A DNA stretch of 64,000 nucleotides from CAYVFC01 sp964450715 (GTDB taxonomy: Bacteria > Myxococcota_A > Polyangia > Polyangiales > JAFGIB01). The stretch spans positions 62,001 through 126,000 of the forward strand of contig CAYVFC010000001.1 in assembly GCA_964450715.1 (NCBI GenBank), in the 5' to 3' direction. The number at the start of each line of letters is the position of its first letter. Position 1 is the first letter of the stretch. Under the pieces are notes generated by a model. The model was not told where the DNA came from, did no database searches, and saw only the letters and a program-made list of their open reading frames with translations. Position numbers and translations under genes: made by a program. Positions 8,562 through 20,329 of the stretch are shown in pieces.

Positions 8562-9971
8562 ATGGGCGACCCGGGCAAGAGAGATGAACGCACGCTGGTC
8601 GAACGCCTGCTGCGAGCGGTTACCGAGGTCAAGGCGGGCGAGGGCACGACCGCGCTCGTCATGATGTTTTCCGTTTTCTTACTGTTGACCTCTTATTACA
8701 TCATCAAGCCGGTACGCGAGGGGCTGATCCTGGAGATGGCCTCGGGTGCCGAGTACAAGAGCTACATGGGCGGCGCCATCGCTATCGCGCTGCTAGCAGC
8801 CGTGCCGGCTTACAGCCGCGTGGCCAAGAGGTGTGACGGCAACCGTCTGGTGATCGGGGTCACGCTCTTCTTCGCCTCTCACCTGCTGCTCTTCTATTTC
8901 GCCAGTCTATCCGACCCGGTTCGCGAATATCTGGGGCTCATTTTCTATCTCTGGGTGGGCATCTTCAACATGATGGTGGTGGCCCAGTTCTGGGCCTTTG
9001 CCAACGACATCTACACCGAGGAGCAGGGCAAGCGGCTCTTCGCTCTGGTAGGGGCGGGCGCCTCGACCGGTGCGGTGGCCGGAAGCGCGGTGGCGACGGT
9101 GCTGCCGCGCTTGCTGGGTGTCTACCAGATGTTGCTGGTCAGCGCGGGCGTACTCGCGCTATTCGCCGTCCTCATCCAGGTGGTGCACAACCGCGAGCGA
9201 GGCCGCCAGGAGGCGACGGGGAAAGCAAGCGCAACGGATTCCGCCGCGGAGGAGGCCGACCGCAAGCGGGGCGCTTTTACCATGGTCTTCAAGCACCGGT
9301 ACCTGGTGCTGCTCGCCGCCTTTCACCTGGTCTTCACCCTGGTCAACACCAACGGCGAGTACATGTTGAGCAAGCTCTTCAAGGCCGCAGCCAGTGAAGC
9401 GGTCGCTCTCGGTGCCCTGGAAGAGAACGAGGTAGGCAAGTTCATCACCGCGCAGTACGGCGTGTTTTTTGGCTGGGTAAGTTCCCTGAGCATGTTCCTG
9501 CAGTTCTTTATCGTTTCCCGGCTGGTGAAGTACGGAGGCCTCCGCCTGGCCTTCCTGGTGCTGCCCTGCATCGCGCTGCTGGACGCGGCAGCGGTGGCCG
9601 TGTTGCCGGTGCTCTTTGTTCTGCGTATCGGCAAGATGGCCGAGAACGCCGTGGACTACTCGGTCAACAACACGGTACGGCAGATGCTCTGGCTTCCCAC
9701 CACCCGGGAGATGAAGTACCGCGCCAAGCAGGGCGTGGACACCTTTTTCGTGCGCATGGGAGATCTGGGCTCGGCCCTGCTGGTCTACGTCGGCGTGACC
9801 TTCCTGGCCTGGAACGTGCGGGCCTTTGCCCTGGCCAACCTGGTGCTGGTGGCGGTCTGGCTCTTGTTGGCCGTCGCCATCCTGCGCGAGAACCGCGAGC
9901 TGTCCGGTCGACGCGTTCGCGCAGCAACCACCAGAGCGCGGCCAGCGTGCCGGCGAAGAGCAGCAAGTTGA
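8562..9971 (+). CDS. ATP/ADP-carrier-like (NTP/NDP exchange family) transporter with an aberrant C-terminus
   Basis: About 469 residues with about twelve hydrophobic segments. It resembles the bacterial and plastid ATP/ADP translocase family (TLC/AAA): YYIIKPVREGLIL near the start, FWAFANDIYTEEQGKRLFALVGAGAS in the middle, and NNTVRQMLWLPTTREMKYRAKQ before the last helices. In obligate intracellular bacteria the family exchanges host ATP for ADP; free-living members have unknown roles. I start it at ATG 8562, because earlier in-frame codons add only low-complexity sequence. The last about 25 residues after ILRENRELS are Arg/Ala-rich. They are encoded on the strand opposite a truncated membrane-protein gene, so the natural C-terminus seems to have been lost by rearrangement. 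Confidence 0.75.
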   Translation: MGDPGKRDERTLVERLLRAVTEVKAGEGTTALVMMFSVFLLLTSYYIIKPVREGLILEMASGAEYKSYMGGAIAIALLAAVPAYSRVAKRCDGNRLVIGVTLFFASHLLLFYFASLSDPVREYLGLIFYLWVGIFNMMVVAQFWAFANDIYTEEQGKRLFALVGAGASTGAVAGSAVATVLPRLLGVYQMLLVSAGVLALFAVLIQVVHNRERGRQEATGKASATDSAAEEADRKRGAFTMVFKHRYLVLLAAFHLVFTLVNTNGEYMLSKLFKAAASEAVALGALEENEVGKFITAQYGVFFGWVSSLSMFLQFFIVSRLVKYGGLRLAFLVLPCIALLDAAAVAVLPVLFVLRIGKMAENAVDYSVNNTVRQMLWLPTTREMKYRAKQGVDTFFVRMGDLGSALLVYVGVTFLAWNVRAFALANLVLVAVWLLLAVAILRENRELSGRRVRAATTRARPACRRRAAS

Positions 9972-10170
9972 AGTACCCGCACCACCAGGGGTGGTCTCGC
10001 GCCAGGTGGCCCAGCAGCCAGAGCGGGGTGGCGAACAGCGGTCCCAGCAGCGAATACTTGCCGTCGGGCAGTAGAGCACCTCCGATCGGGTTGAAAAGCT
10101 CATGATTTCGCGGCTTATAGGGGCCATGTTCGGCGTTGTCCCTCCTCGAAGTGGCTCTACCACTGCTTCG
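9900..10170 (-). pseudogene. Fragment of an integral membrane protein gene, truncated at both ends
   Basis: Read on the minus strand from about 10170, one frame encodes plausible membrane protein: FNPIGGALLPDGKYSLLG, then PLFATPLWLLGHL, HPWWCGYFNLLLFAGT and LAALWWLLRERVDR. The style resembles glycosyltransferase-39-like or related polytopic proteins. There is no ATG, GTG or TTG start in this frame, an in-frame TGA lies at 10171-10173, and after RVDR the frame runs into the antisense of the carrier gene. It is therefore a remnant lacking both its beginning and its end, joined tail-to-tail to the carrier gene near 9900-9915. Confidence 0.6.
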
Positions 10171-10406
10171 TCAGGCCAAGCACCGAATCTGACACCCTCT
10201 TAGACAAGCGGCGCGTCCAAGTCGCACCGGGTCCGGAGAGAGGGCCGATAACCGTTCGGGGGGCGCTCGCGGGTAGCGAGCTCGCGGGGCGCATCTGACC
10301 TACTCTGTTGCGGTTCTTGTCCGGTCTTGTGGCGGTCTCGACGGGTCTTTCCGGGCGCTCCCGAAGCATAAGGAGGTGCCGGAAATGAGACGCAGCAACT
10401 CGAGTT

Positions 10407-11354
10407 CTAGTCTCTCGGAGCTCGGCGCATTTCCCGCCTCGCCGCCTCCAGCGCCAGCACCATACGGGTCACCGCCTGGTTGCGCGGGCATTCGAGGCCT
10501 AGCGAGGCGCCCTCCCGCACCACCGCTCCGTTGATCGAATCGATCTCGGTCCGGCGCCCCTTGCTCATGTCCATGTACATGGAGGAGTAGTTCTCGGCCG
10601 TGAGCCGGCACACCTCTTCCGTGCGCGCCACCGGGTCGTCGTAGGGGAGCGCGACGCGTTTTTGCCACGCCACCTCGCGAGCTTCCCGCACCAGCTCGGC
10701 CATCAGCTGGCGGGCGGGCTCGATCTGCAGCAGCCGTCCGTTCTGCACGCCTAGGACCGCGGTCAGCGGGTTGATGCCGGCATTGACCAGCACCTTGCCC
10801 CAGATGAGCGAGCGGGGGTCGCTGGAGAGCTCGGCGTCCAGCCCGGCTCGGCGAAATAGATCGAGTAGCTCCTCGAGAAACGCGGGGGGTAGGGCACCCG
10901 CGGTCAGCGGGCCGAAGGCGGTCTTGCCGCGGCCCGCGTGCCTCACGTGGTCGTGCGCGGCCAGGTTGGCGCCCTCCGAGGTGATCCCGGCCAGCAGCGG
11001 GGCGTCGGGCAGCTCGCGGGCTATGGCATCTGGGTTGTCCAGGCCGTTCTGCAACGTCAGTATCGGGCCCCGGTAGCCGGCCTCGTGCAGCATCCGCGCC
11101 GCGGCTGCGGTGGCGTAGGACTTGACGCAGAGGATCACCAGGTCCTTGCTCGCCGGATCCTCCAGCCCCACCGTGACAGGCACGGTGAAGGTGAAGTCCC
11201 GTTCCTTTCCCTGCCAGCGGACGCCCTTGGTCAGCAGCCCGGCCCGTTTCGGGGCGCGATCGACCAGCTCGATGCGGGCGCTGGTTTCATGCAGGTATCC
11301 GGCCAGCATGAGCCCAACCGCGCCAGGCCCCACGATGGCGATGCGCATCGTCAT
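10407..11354 (-). CDS. panE: 2-dehydropantoate 2-reductase (ketopantoate reductase)
   Basis: A 315-residue NADPH-dependent reductase converting ketopantoate to pantoate in the pantothenate/CoA pathway. The Rossmann motif is IVGPGAVGLMLAG (residues about 6-18). LTLQNGLDN, the catalytic Lys in WGKVLVNAGINPLTAV, and the C-terminal SMYMDMSKGRRTEID..NGAVV substrate-binding segment are all conserved. Translation may begin at Met1 or Met3 (MRIAIVG). Family-wide caution applies, since some PanE homologues act on other 2-keto acids. It lies about 8 kb from coaD, another gene of the same pathway, but not in an operon with it. Confidence 0.85.
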   Translation of the reverse strand: MTMRIAIVGPGAVGLMLAGYLHETSARIELVDRAPKRAGLLTKGVRWQGKERDFTFTVPVTVGLEDPASKDLVILCVKSYATAAAARMLHEAGYRGPILTLQNGLDNPDAIARELPDAPLLAGITSEGANLAAHDHVRHAGRGKTAFGPLTAGALPPAFLEELLDLFRRAGLDAELSSDPRSLIWGKVLVNAGINPLTAVLGVQNGRLLQIEPARQLMAELVREAREVAWQKRVALPYDDPVARTEEVCRLTAENYSSMYMDMSKGRRTEIDSINGAVVREGASLGLECPRNQAVTRMVLALEAARREMRRAPRD

Positions 11355-11458
11355 GACAGCATCATAGCCCCAAACACGGTTGCTCGCGACCGAGGGCGCC
11401 GCCCGCGAACCGTACCCCGGCGTGGTCTCAGCCCGGCCCTCTGTGGTACAAGGGCCCG

Positions 11459-12046
11459 ATGCCGCGCTTTCTCGCTGGTTTTTTTACGGCCTCGCTGCTT
11501 TGGGCAACGCTCGGTTTCGCCTGCCTGCAGGGTTACATCGATACCGATCTGTCGGCGCTGATGATCGACGACGACCCAGAAGCCGAGGCCTCAGCCGCGG
11601 ACGACCGGGGCCAGAAGCGGCGAGGGCGTCCCCGGACCAGGCGCGGCCGCCGCTCGCGTCCGCGCGCTCGCGCGGCATCGCAGAACGGGGAGGTGTTCAC
11701 CGGCGACGACCTGGGCGAGCCGGAGCTCAGGACCATCGATATGGACAGCCAGGGCGGCGAGGGACAGCTGACCAGCCACGAGGTCGAGGTGGGCATCGAC
11801 GGCGCCATGCCCAGGATCCGGCGCTGTCTGATCCTGGTAGCCGATGAGGATCCCATCACCGGGACCATGACCTTCGGCCTGCGCATCAGCGGCAGCGGGC
11901 GGGTGACCCGCATCAACCTGAAAGGGCCGGCGCCGCTGGTGAGCGGCGAGGCCGGAAGCTGCTTGCGCAAGGCGCTGGGCAGTATCGCTTACCGCGAGTT
12001 CGACGGGCCCGACATGCTGGTGCACTACCCCTTCACCATTCGCTAG
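11459..12046 (+). CDS. Exported AgmX/TonB-C-like protein
   Basis: A 195-residue protein with a hydrophobic N-terminus ending in FAC, a weak lipobox candidate. A low-complexity Arg/Ala/Asp linker (residues about 40-75, e.g. KRRGRPRTRRGRR) follows. The C-terminal domain (about 105-195) has the pattern RRCLILVADEDPITGTMTF, SGRVTRINLKG, a paired Cys in GSCLRKALGSIAY, and a hydrophobic end. This layout matches the C-terminal domain shared by AgmX/PglI-type proteins of myxobacteria, related to TonB C-terminal folds. The same domain type occurs in the large VIT/vWA proteins of this window. Its role in the envelope is not established. Confidence 0.65.
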   Translation: MPRFLAGFFTASLLWATLGFACLQGYIDTDLSALMIDDDPEAEASAADDRGQKRRGRPRTRRGRRSRPRARAASQNGEVFTGDDLGEPELRTIDMDSQGGEGQLTSHEVEVGIDGAMPRIRRCLILVADEDPITGTMTFGLRISGSGRVTRINLKGPAPLVSGEAGSCLRKALGSIAYREFDGPDMLVHYPFTIR

Positions 12047-12097
12047 CGAGCCCCCGCTTCTTTTGCGGATGGCAAACGACGACGAGGAGAGAGACCT

Positions 12098-12493
12098 ATG
12101 GTGAGATTGACCGAGCAACCTTTGGATCCGGGCAGCGTCTACCGGCAACTACCCTTTCCGGACGGATCGGGCTCGGTGCTGGTCCACTTCGCCGTGGTCA
12201 AGGCCTCGGCCGACGACCGGCGCACAGCGGGCATCCGCTTCCAGCGGGCGGGAGACGCGGAAGCCGAGATGCAGGCCATCGAAGACGATCTGCGCTCCAG
12301 GTACACGCTGCTCGACGTGCTCCTGATCCGCCGACTGGGCTCGCTCCGAGTGGGAGAGGTCATCTCGCTGGTGGCGGTAGCTGCAGCAGGCCGTGACGAC
12401 GCCTTTGGCGCCTGCAACGACGCCATCACCGGTTTCAAGAAGATGAAGACCCTGGACAAGCAGGAGCTCTTTGTAGACGGTAGCCCAACCTGA
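12098..12493 (+). CDS. MoaE-like molybdopterin synthase large subunit
   Basis: A 131-residue protein resembling MoaE, which with thiocarboxylated MoaD makes molybdopterin from cyclic pyranopterin. It has the RRLGSLRVGEVISLVAVAA segment (MoaE HRIGxLxxGE), then RDDAFGACNDAITGFKKMKTL. The two catalytic-region lysines aligned with E. coli MoaE K119 and K126 appear as Lys in FKKM and DKQE. The usual N-terminal GAVVTFxGxVR segment is divergent here (SGSVLVHFAVVKA), so activity is less certain. No moaD or other moa gene is nearby. A strong GAGGAGAG site precedes the ATG. Confidence 0.65.
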   Translation: MVRLTEQPLDPGSVYRQLPFPDGSGSVLVHFAVVKASADDRRTAGIRFQRAGDAEAEMQAIEDDLRSRYTLLDVLLIRRLGSLRVGEVISLVAVAAAGRDDAFGACNDAITGFKKMKTLDKQELFVDGSPT

Positions 12494-12536
12494 TCCCGCA
12501 CCGGCTCTCTACGGCGTCGCTTACGTCTTGTTTTTT

Positions 12537-15500
12537 CTATCCGTTTGTGGGAGGCACTTCGGGCGGCGGAGACTGCGGTATTGCCGGCGTCCCGCCCCGG
12601 AGCGGCTTTGCGCGCCACACACCTCCGGCGCTGAAACAGCGCCAGCACCAGGGAAGCCACTTGATGAGGCTGGCGGCCAGCCAGAGCGACCAGAGCAGCA
12701 TGGCGATGCGCCAGAACCAGATGGAGACGCTCAGCACGTAGGCCCGAGGCATCTCTCCGGCCACGCGGTCGACGTACCAGCTGAGCGAGGTGTCGCTGCT
12801 CATGGCGCCCGCCACCTGCATGTCCGGCTGCACCAGCAGCCCCTCGTGTACGGCGACGAAGAACAGCCCGAGCGCTCCCACGGTCCAGCCCACCAGCGTC
12901 AGCTGAAAGAGATTGAAGGCCCAGCGCTTGTCCAGCTGCTTCTGCTCCCGGTATGCCAGTACGAAGAACCAGGCGACCAGGAATAGGGCCACCGGTGCGG
13001 GCACCTGCGTCAGGCCCAGCCCCAGCAGAATCCACTGCCCTCGCCGCAAGGGGTTGTGGGGCGCCCGCGGCAGGACCAGCGCCACCATCACGATCATCAG
13101 CAGGTATCCCCAGAAGAGGATGGCCGGGCCCCAGGCCGGCCCGCCGGCCCAGAGCAGTAGGCGGTTGGAGGGAAGCTCGATGGTTACCCGCGCGTTGACG
13201 GCCGGGCGGCCCAGATCTACGGCCGGCACGCCCTGCACGGTCCCGATCCCGCCCGGCTGCTGCCACTGTACCTGCAGGTTGGATGCGCCCGGCTGCAGGG
13301 TGAAGCTCAGCTTGCGGCCCTTGCGCCGGATGGGCGACGCCTCTCCGTCGATCAGCAGCTGCTGGATGTCGGCCTTCTCCGGCAGGGATATGGAGTGTAC
13401 ACCGCCCACGCTGCTGCGCAGCGAAAGGCTCAATCCCGCTTTCAAGATCCGAATGCCCGGAGAGACCTCGAGCTCGGCCGAGTCGATGGTGGTGGACTGT
13501 CCGGCGACCGACTCGGGCCGGGCAAAGGCGATCCGCAGCTTCTCGCCGGGCCAGGGGTGGTAGACCGGCTCCCAGCGGCCGCCGCTCTGGTGCTGTACCG
13601 GGGCCAGCCCCTTCGTGCGGCACTGCCAGACCGGACCGCACTGCAGCACCCAGACCTCGCCCACTCTCCCCTCGCGGGAGGCGACCAGCCGGAGCTGCTC
13701 GCGCCGCTCCAGCTTGGAGCTCCAACTCAATTCGGTGTCATCCCGGCCCAAGGAGATGACCACCTCGCCCTTTTTGACCAGCGTATCCTTTTCCGTGACC
13801 GACTCGCCCGGCAGCAGCGGGTAGCGCGCCACCACCGGTGAGCCGGGGGGGCTCACCCGGCGGACGCTGGTCAGCACCTGCCACTCCCAGCTGGTGCCGA
13901 TGACGAAGACGCGGGTGATCTCCAGCCAGGCCGGTAGCGTCTCCGACTGCAGCCGCTTTTCCGCGTCCACGTCGAGCAAACGGCTGATCTGGATGGACTG
14001 CTCGGCCCGCCCGTCCTCGCGCACGCCGTCCACCTTCCAGCCCTCGGCGTCGACCGCGACCCGGTGCGGCGCGTCCCCCAGGGTCAGCGTCAGCGAGTCG
14101 GCCGGGGGCAAGGGCCCCGCCATAGAGACGCGGTGCACGCCCGCGAGCACCCGCGCGTGCACGAAACCGTCCTCCTGCAGGCGAAGCGCCGCGCTCTCCC
14201 GTCCGTCGATCTGCACCGTTTCCGGCACCCAGGCGTCGGCCGGTCCGGGCAGGCGGAAGCTTCCCGCCGCGCCCGCGTGCACCTCGGCCGTCAAACGCAG
14301 GATATCGCGATCAACCGAGAGCGAGAGCGAATCGACCGAGACGCATTCCGGGTAGCAGGCGGCCGGCAGGGTGAGCTTTCGTTGCAGCTCGCCCCGCAGA
14401 TCCTTGTCCGGGACATCCGCCCGCACCGGAGCGGGTGCAGCCAGCATTGCCGCGAACAGGGCCGCGCCTGCGGCAACAGCCGCTGCCGGCCCGCTCGCCG
14501 CGGAACCCGCCGGAGGCGGCGCGCTGCGCCGGGCCGCCCGCACCAGCCCCACGGCCAGCAACCCGAGCAGGATGACCCGCAGGAAGGACAGCAGCCGGTT
14601 GACCGCGGGCGAGAGCAGCCGGAGCTCGATACGGTGATCCCGCGCCACCGGCCCGGACCAGCTCATTTCCACCGCCTTCCAGTACCAGCTCGGAACGCCA
14701 GGGCCGGTCTGTACCACCGCCTTGGGATCCTGCTGTAGCGCGGCCAGGTTGCGCAGATACCCGTCGTAGGCTTGCTTGTCTGTCTTCGCCGCCCAATCGC
14801 GCGACGAGGCCCCGCTGCCGCGCCCTGCCGTCGCTCGCAGCCTCCGTACCTTGCGCTTCTCGGCGACCTGCGCGGGCAGGGCCTGCTGTTGCGCCGGCAT
14901 GGGACCGCCCGCCTCGGGCTGGTCCACCGGCTCGGGCTCCCCGGGCTGCGGCTTCTCCTCGGCTACCTCGAGATTGAGGGAGGCGCTTGGCGGGGGAAGG
15001 ATGTGCCGCCCGTACCAGCCCACGTCGTACCGCTCCTCGATCTGCGGGTAGAGCCCGATGCGGATCTGTTCGACCGCGAAAGGTACGGCGATCAAAAGCA
15101 GTGCGACCGCGCTCGCGCCGAACAGAATCCGCACCACCGTGCGCAGGCGGCCCTCGGGCACGATGCGCAACAGCGCTACCGCCGCCAGCAGGGAGAACCA
15201 GACCCCGAGCGGCGCCTCGGGCTCGTGGTAGCAGATAGCCAGTGTAAATAGACCGAGCGCGCCCCAGCCCCTCCCCACCAGCCGGGCCAGGGCCAGCGAC
15301 ATCAGCAGCACGAAGAAGAAGCCGAACAGATCCCAGCGCGAGATCCAGGTCTGCACCTCATCCACGCCGCTGGCCGAGAGCAGCGACCAGCCGGGCGGTA
15401 AATGCAGGGTGGCCTCGAGCTTCTGCACGTCCTCTGACCAGCCCACCGCCGGAAGCTCGTCCAGCGCTTTCTCGTTCCGCCACTCGGCCACCACGCGCAG

Positions 15501-16760
15501 ATTCGCCTCGCGCAGCTCGACCCCCGGCTTACCGCTGGCGGGTGATCGCGTGATCAGTTGGTCCGTCTCGCCGCTGGCCACGTGCCCCAGATCGCCCTGC
15601 AGCAGATCGAGCCGGTACCCTTTGTGCAGGGTTCCGGTAAGGGTGTCGCGCGCGGTGTAGCCGCGCCCGTCCAGGTCGAGCCAGAGCTGCCGCTCGATCT
15701 GCAGGTGGTTGGGCGGCGGGTCGGGTTGGCCGCGGCGCACGGTCGCGATGCGCATCGCCTCTCCCGGTTTCAGCAGGTAGGCGGGCAGCGAGTGCCACTG
15801 CGCGTCCAGGTCGGTCCGCTTGGGGTCGATATTGGTCGGTCCGCTGATGGTCGCCTGCCGCACGCTCTCGTCCGCCGACCAGACCCAGATCTCGTTCCGC
15901 GGCCAGGGAGCCGGCCGTTTCGGCGCGACCAGCTGGTCGGGCGAGGCCTCGCTACGCGCCAGGATCTCCACCGTGTAGGTTCCGGCCTGCACCTGCACGA
16001 ACAGGTTGCCGTCCCGCTCCAGCCGCGCCGGAAGCTCGGTTTTAAGCGCCATAGGCACCGTGCCCTGCAGCACCACCCGTCCCAGCTCTACCTCGCGCGC
16101 GCGCCCCCCCGCGCGCAGCCGCAGGCGCGTGGTCACCATCACCGGAACCCCGTCGTCGATGCGCCGGTGCACCGACAGCGAGATCTGCTCGCCCTGGCTC
16201 TGTCCTCGCTCGCTCCGCTTCAGCCAGAGCTTGCCCTCCTCGTCCCTGCGGGGAAACGGCACGGCCCGACCCTCGACCCGCAGCCTGACCAGCGCGGTGC
16301 TCTGCGGGATCTGCACCACCTCGGGCAGCGCCGGCCAGGTGAAGCGCCCCTGCACGCGGTGCTCGCCCGCCGCTAGCCTTAAATAGGGGCGACCGCCGCT
16401 TTGCAGCACCACCGCCGGCCGCCCGTCCACCTGCACCTCGGCCGGCCAGTGCGCGGTCGACCCGGGCAGCGGCGCATCGATCTCGCGGTGGCTTACCACG
16501 CGTTGCTCGAAGCTCCCGCCCGTGGCGCCGACCTCGATCCGCAGGCTGCCCGGCCAGAGGCAGACCGCCTTACCTTCTGCTACCGGGCAGAGGTGGTCGA
16601 GCCGGTCGTCCAGCACCCACTCGATCCAGGGCCGCAGGTCGGGCGGCACCTTCTCGCGGTCCAGCGGCTGCGCGGCCGCGCCCCGGGGCCACGCCCCCCA
16701 CGTCCACGCCGCCACCACCGCCGCTACCACCGCCACTCGTAGCTCGCATCGGCTCGCCAT
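12537..16760 (-). CDS. Large duplicated envelope protein with central and C-terminal membrane segments
   Basis: A 1407-residue protein with an N-terminal signal peptide (VVAAVVAAWTWGAW..AAAQ), a beta-rich domain (about 40-450), a cluster of membrane helices (about 480-590), a Pro/Glu/Gln linker, another helix (about 740-765), a second beta-rich domain (about 800-1190) and four to five C-terminal helices (about 1215-1380). The two beta-rich halves are related: VQVDGRPAVVLQSGGRPYLR and LAAGEHRVQG in the first match VQIDGRESAALRLQEDGFVHAR and LAGVHRVSM in the second. I do not recognise a characterised family; such proteins occur in myxobacterial genomes. It is probably inner-membrane anchored with large periplasmic domains, and it is divergent from the HEAT-like/kinase gene. 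Confidence 0.7.
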   Translation of the reverse strand: MASRCELRVAVVAAVVAAWTWGAWPRGAAAQPLDREKVPPDLRPWIEWVLDDRLDHLCPVAEGKAVCLWPGSLRIEVGATGGSFEQRVVSHREIDAPLPGSTAHWPAEVQVDGRPAVVLQSGGRPYLRLAAGEHRVQGRFTWPALPEVVQIPQSTALVRLRVEGRAVPFPRRDEEGKLWLKRSERGQSQGEQISLSVHRRIDDGVPVMVTTRLRLRAGGRAREVELGRVVLQGTVPMALKTELPARLERDGNLFVQVQAGTYTVEILARSEASPDQLVAPKRPAPWPRNEIWVWSADESVRQATISGPTNIDPKRTDLDAQWHSLPAYLLKPGEAMRIATVRRGQPDPPPNHLQIERQLWLDLDGRGYTARDTLTGTLHKGYRLDLLQGDLGHVASGETDQLITRSPASGKPGVELREANLRVVAEWRNEKALDELPAVGWSEDVQKLEATLHLPPGWSLLSASGVDEVQTWISRWDLFGFFFVLLMSLALARLVGRGWGALGLFTLAICYHEPEAPLGVWFSLLAAVALLRIVPEGRLRTVVRILFGASAVALLLIAVPFAVEQIRIGLYPQIEERYDVGWYGRHILPPPSASLNLEVAEEKPQPGEPEPVDQPEAGGPMPAQQQALPAQVAEKRKVRRLRATAGRGSGASSRDWAAKTDKQAYDGYLRNLAALQQDPKAVVQTGPGVPSWYWKAVEMSWSGPVARDHRIELRLLSPAVNRLLSFLRVILLGLLAVGLVRAARRSAPPPAGSAASGPAAAVAAGAALFAAMLAAPAPVRADVPDKDLRGELQRKLTLPAACYPECVSVDSLSLSVDRDILRLTAEVHAGAAGSFRLPGPADAWVPETVQIDGRESAALRLQEDGFVHARVLAGVHRVSMAGPLPPADSLTLTLGDAPHRVAVDAEGWKVDGVREDGRAEQSIQISRLLDVDAEKRLQSETLPAWLEITRVFVIGTSWEWQVLTSVRRVSPPGSPVVARYPLLPGESVTEKDTLVKKGEVVISLGRDDTELSWSSKLERREQLRLVASREGRVGEVWVLQCGPVWQCRTKGLAPVQHQSGGRWEPVYHPWPGEKLRIAFARPESVAGQSTTIDSAELEVSPGIRILKAGLSLSLRSSVGGVHSISLPEKADIQQLLIDGEASPIRRKGRKLSFTLQPGASNLQVQWQQPGGIGTVQGVPAVDLGRPAVNARVTIELPSNRLLLWAGGPAWGPAILFWGYLLMIVMVALVLPRAPHNPLRRGQWILLGLGLTQVPAPVALFLVAWFFVLAYREQKQLDKRWAFNLFQLTLVGWTVGALGLFFVAVHEGLLVQPDMQVAGAMSSDTSLSWYVDRVAGEMPRAYVLSVSIWFWRIAMLLWSLWLAASLIKWLPWCWRCFSAGGVWRAKPLRGGTPAIPQSPPPEVPPTNG

Positions 16761-16940
16761 GCTCTTCTCCCCTGGCCTGCTCTCGGATTCCAGCGCGGCC
16801 CTGCCGCGCGCAGACCCGCACGACCGCCACCCTCAACGCCCTGCTTTCTGTTATCATTAATAACTCATTTACCGCGACGAGGTTAGACGCCCCGAGCCCG
16901 CGGAGGACCGTTTCCGCACCCGCACCCCAGGAGCTGCTGA

Positions 16941-20297
<3,357 letters not shown>

Positions 20298-20329
20298 ACC
20301 CCCCATACGTCCCCTTGCCAATTCGGGAG

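Noticed and set aside
10370..10530. A perfect AAGGAGGTG site followed by an ATG at 10385 and about 50 codons on the plus strand
   Set aside because: The encoded peptide is Pro/Ala/Ser low-complexity and lies antisense to the end of panE. It may be the surviving 5' end of a lost gene, but it cannot be supported as a real one.
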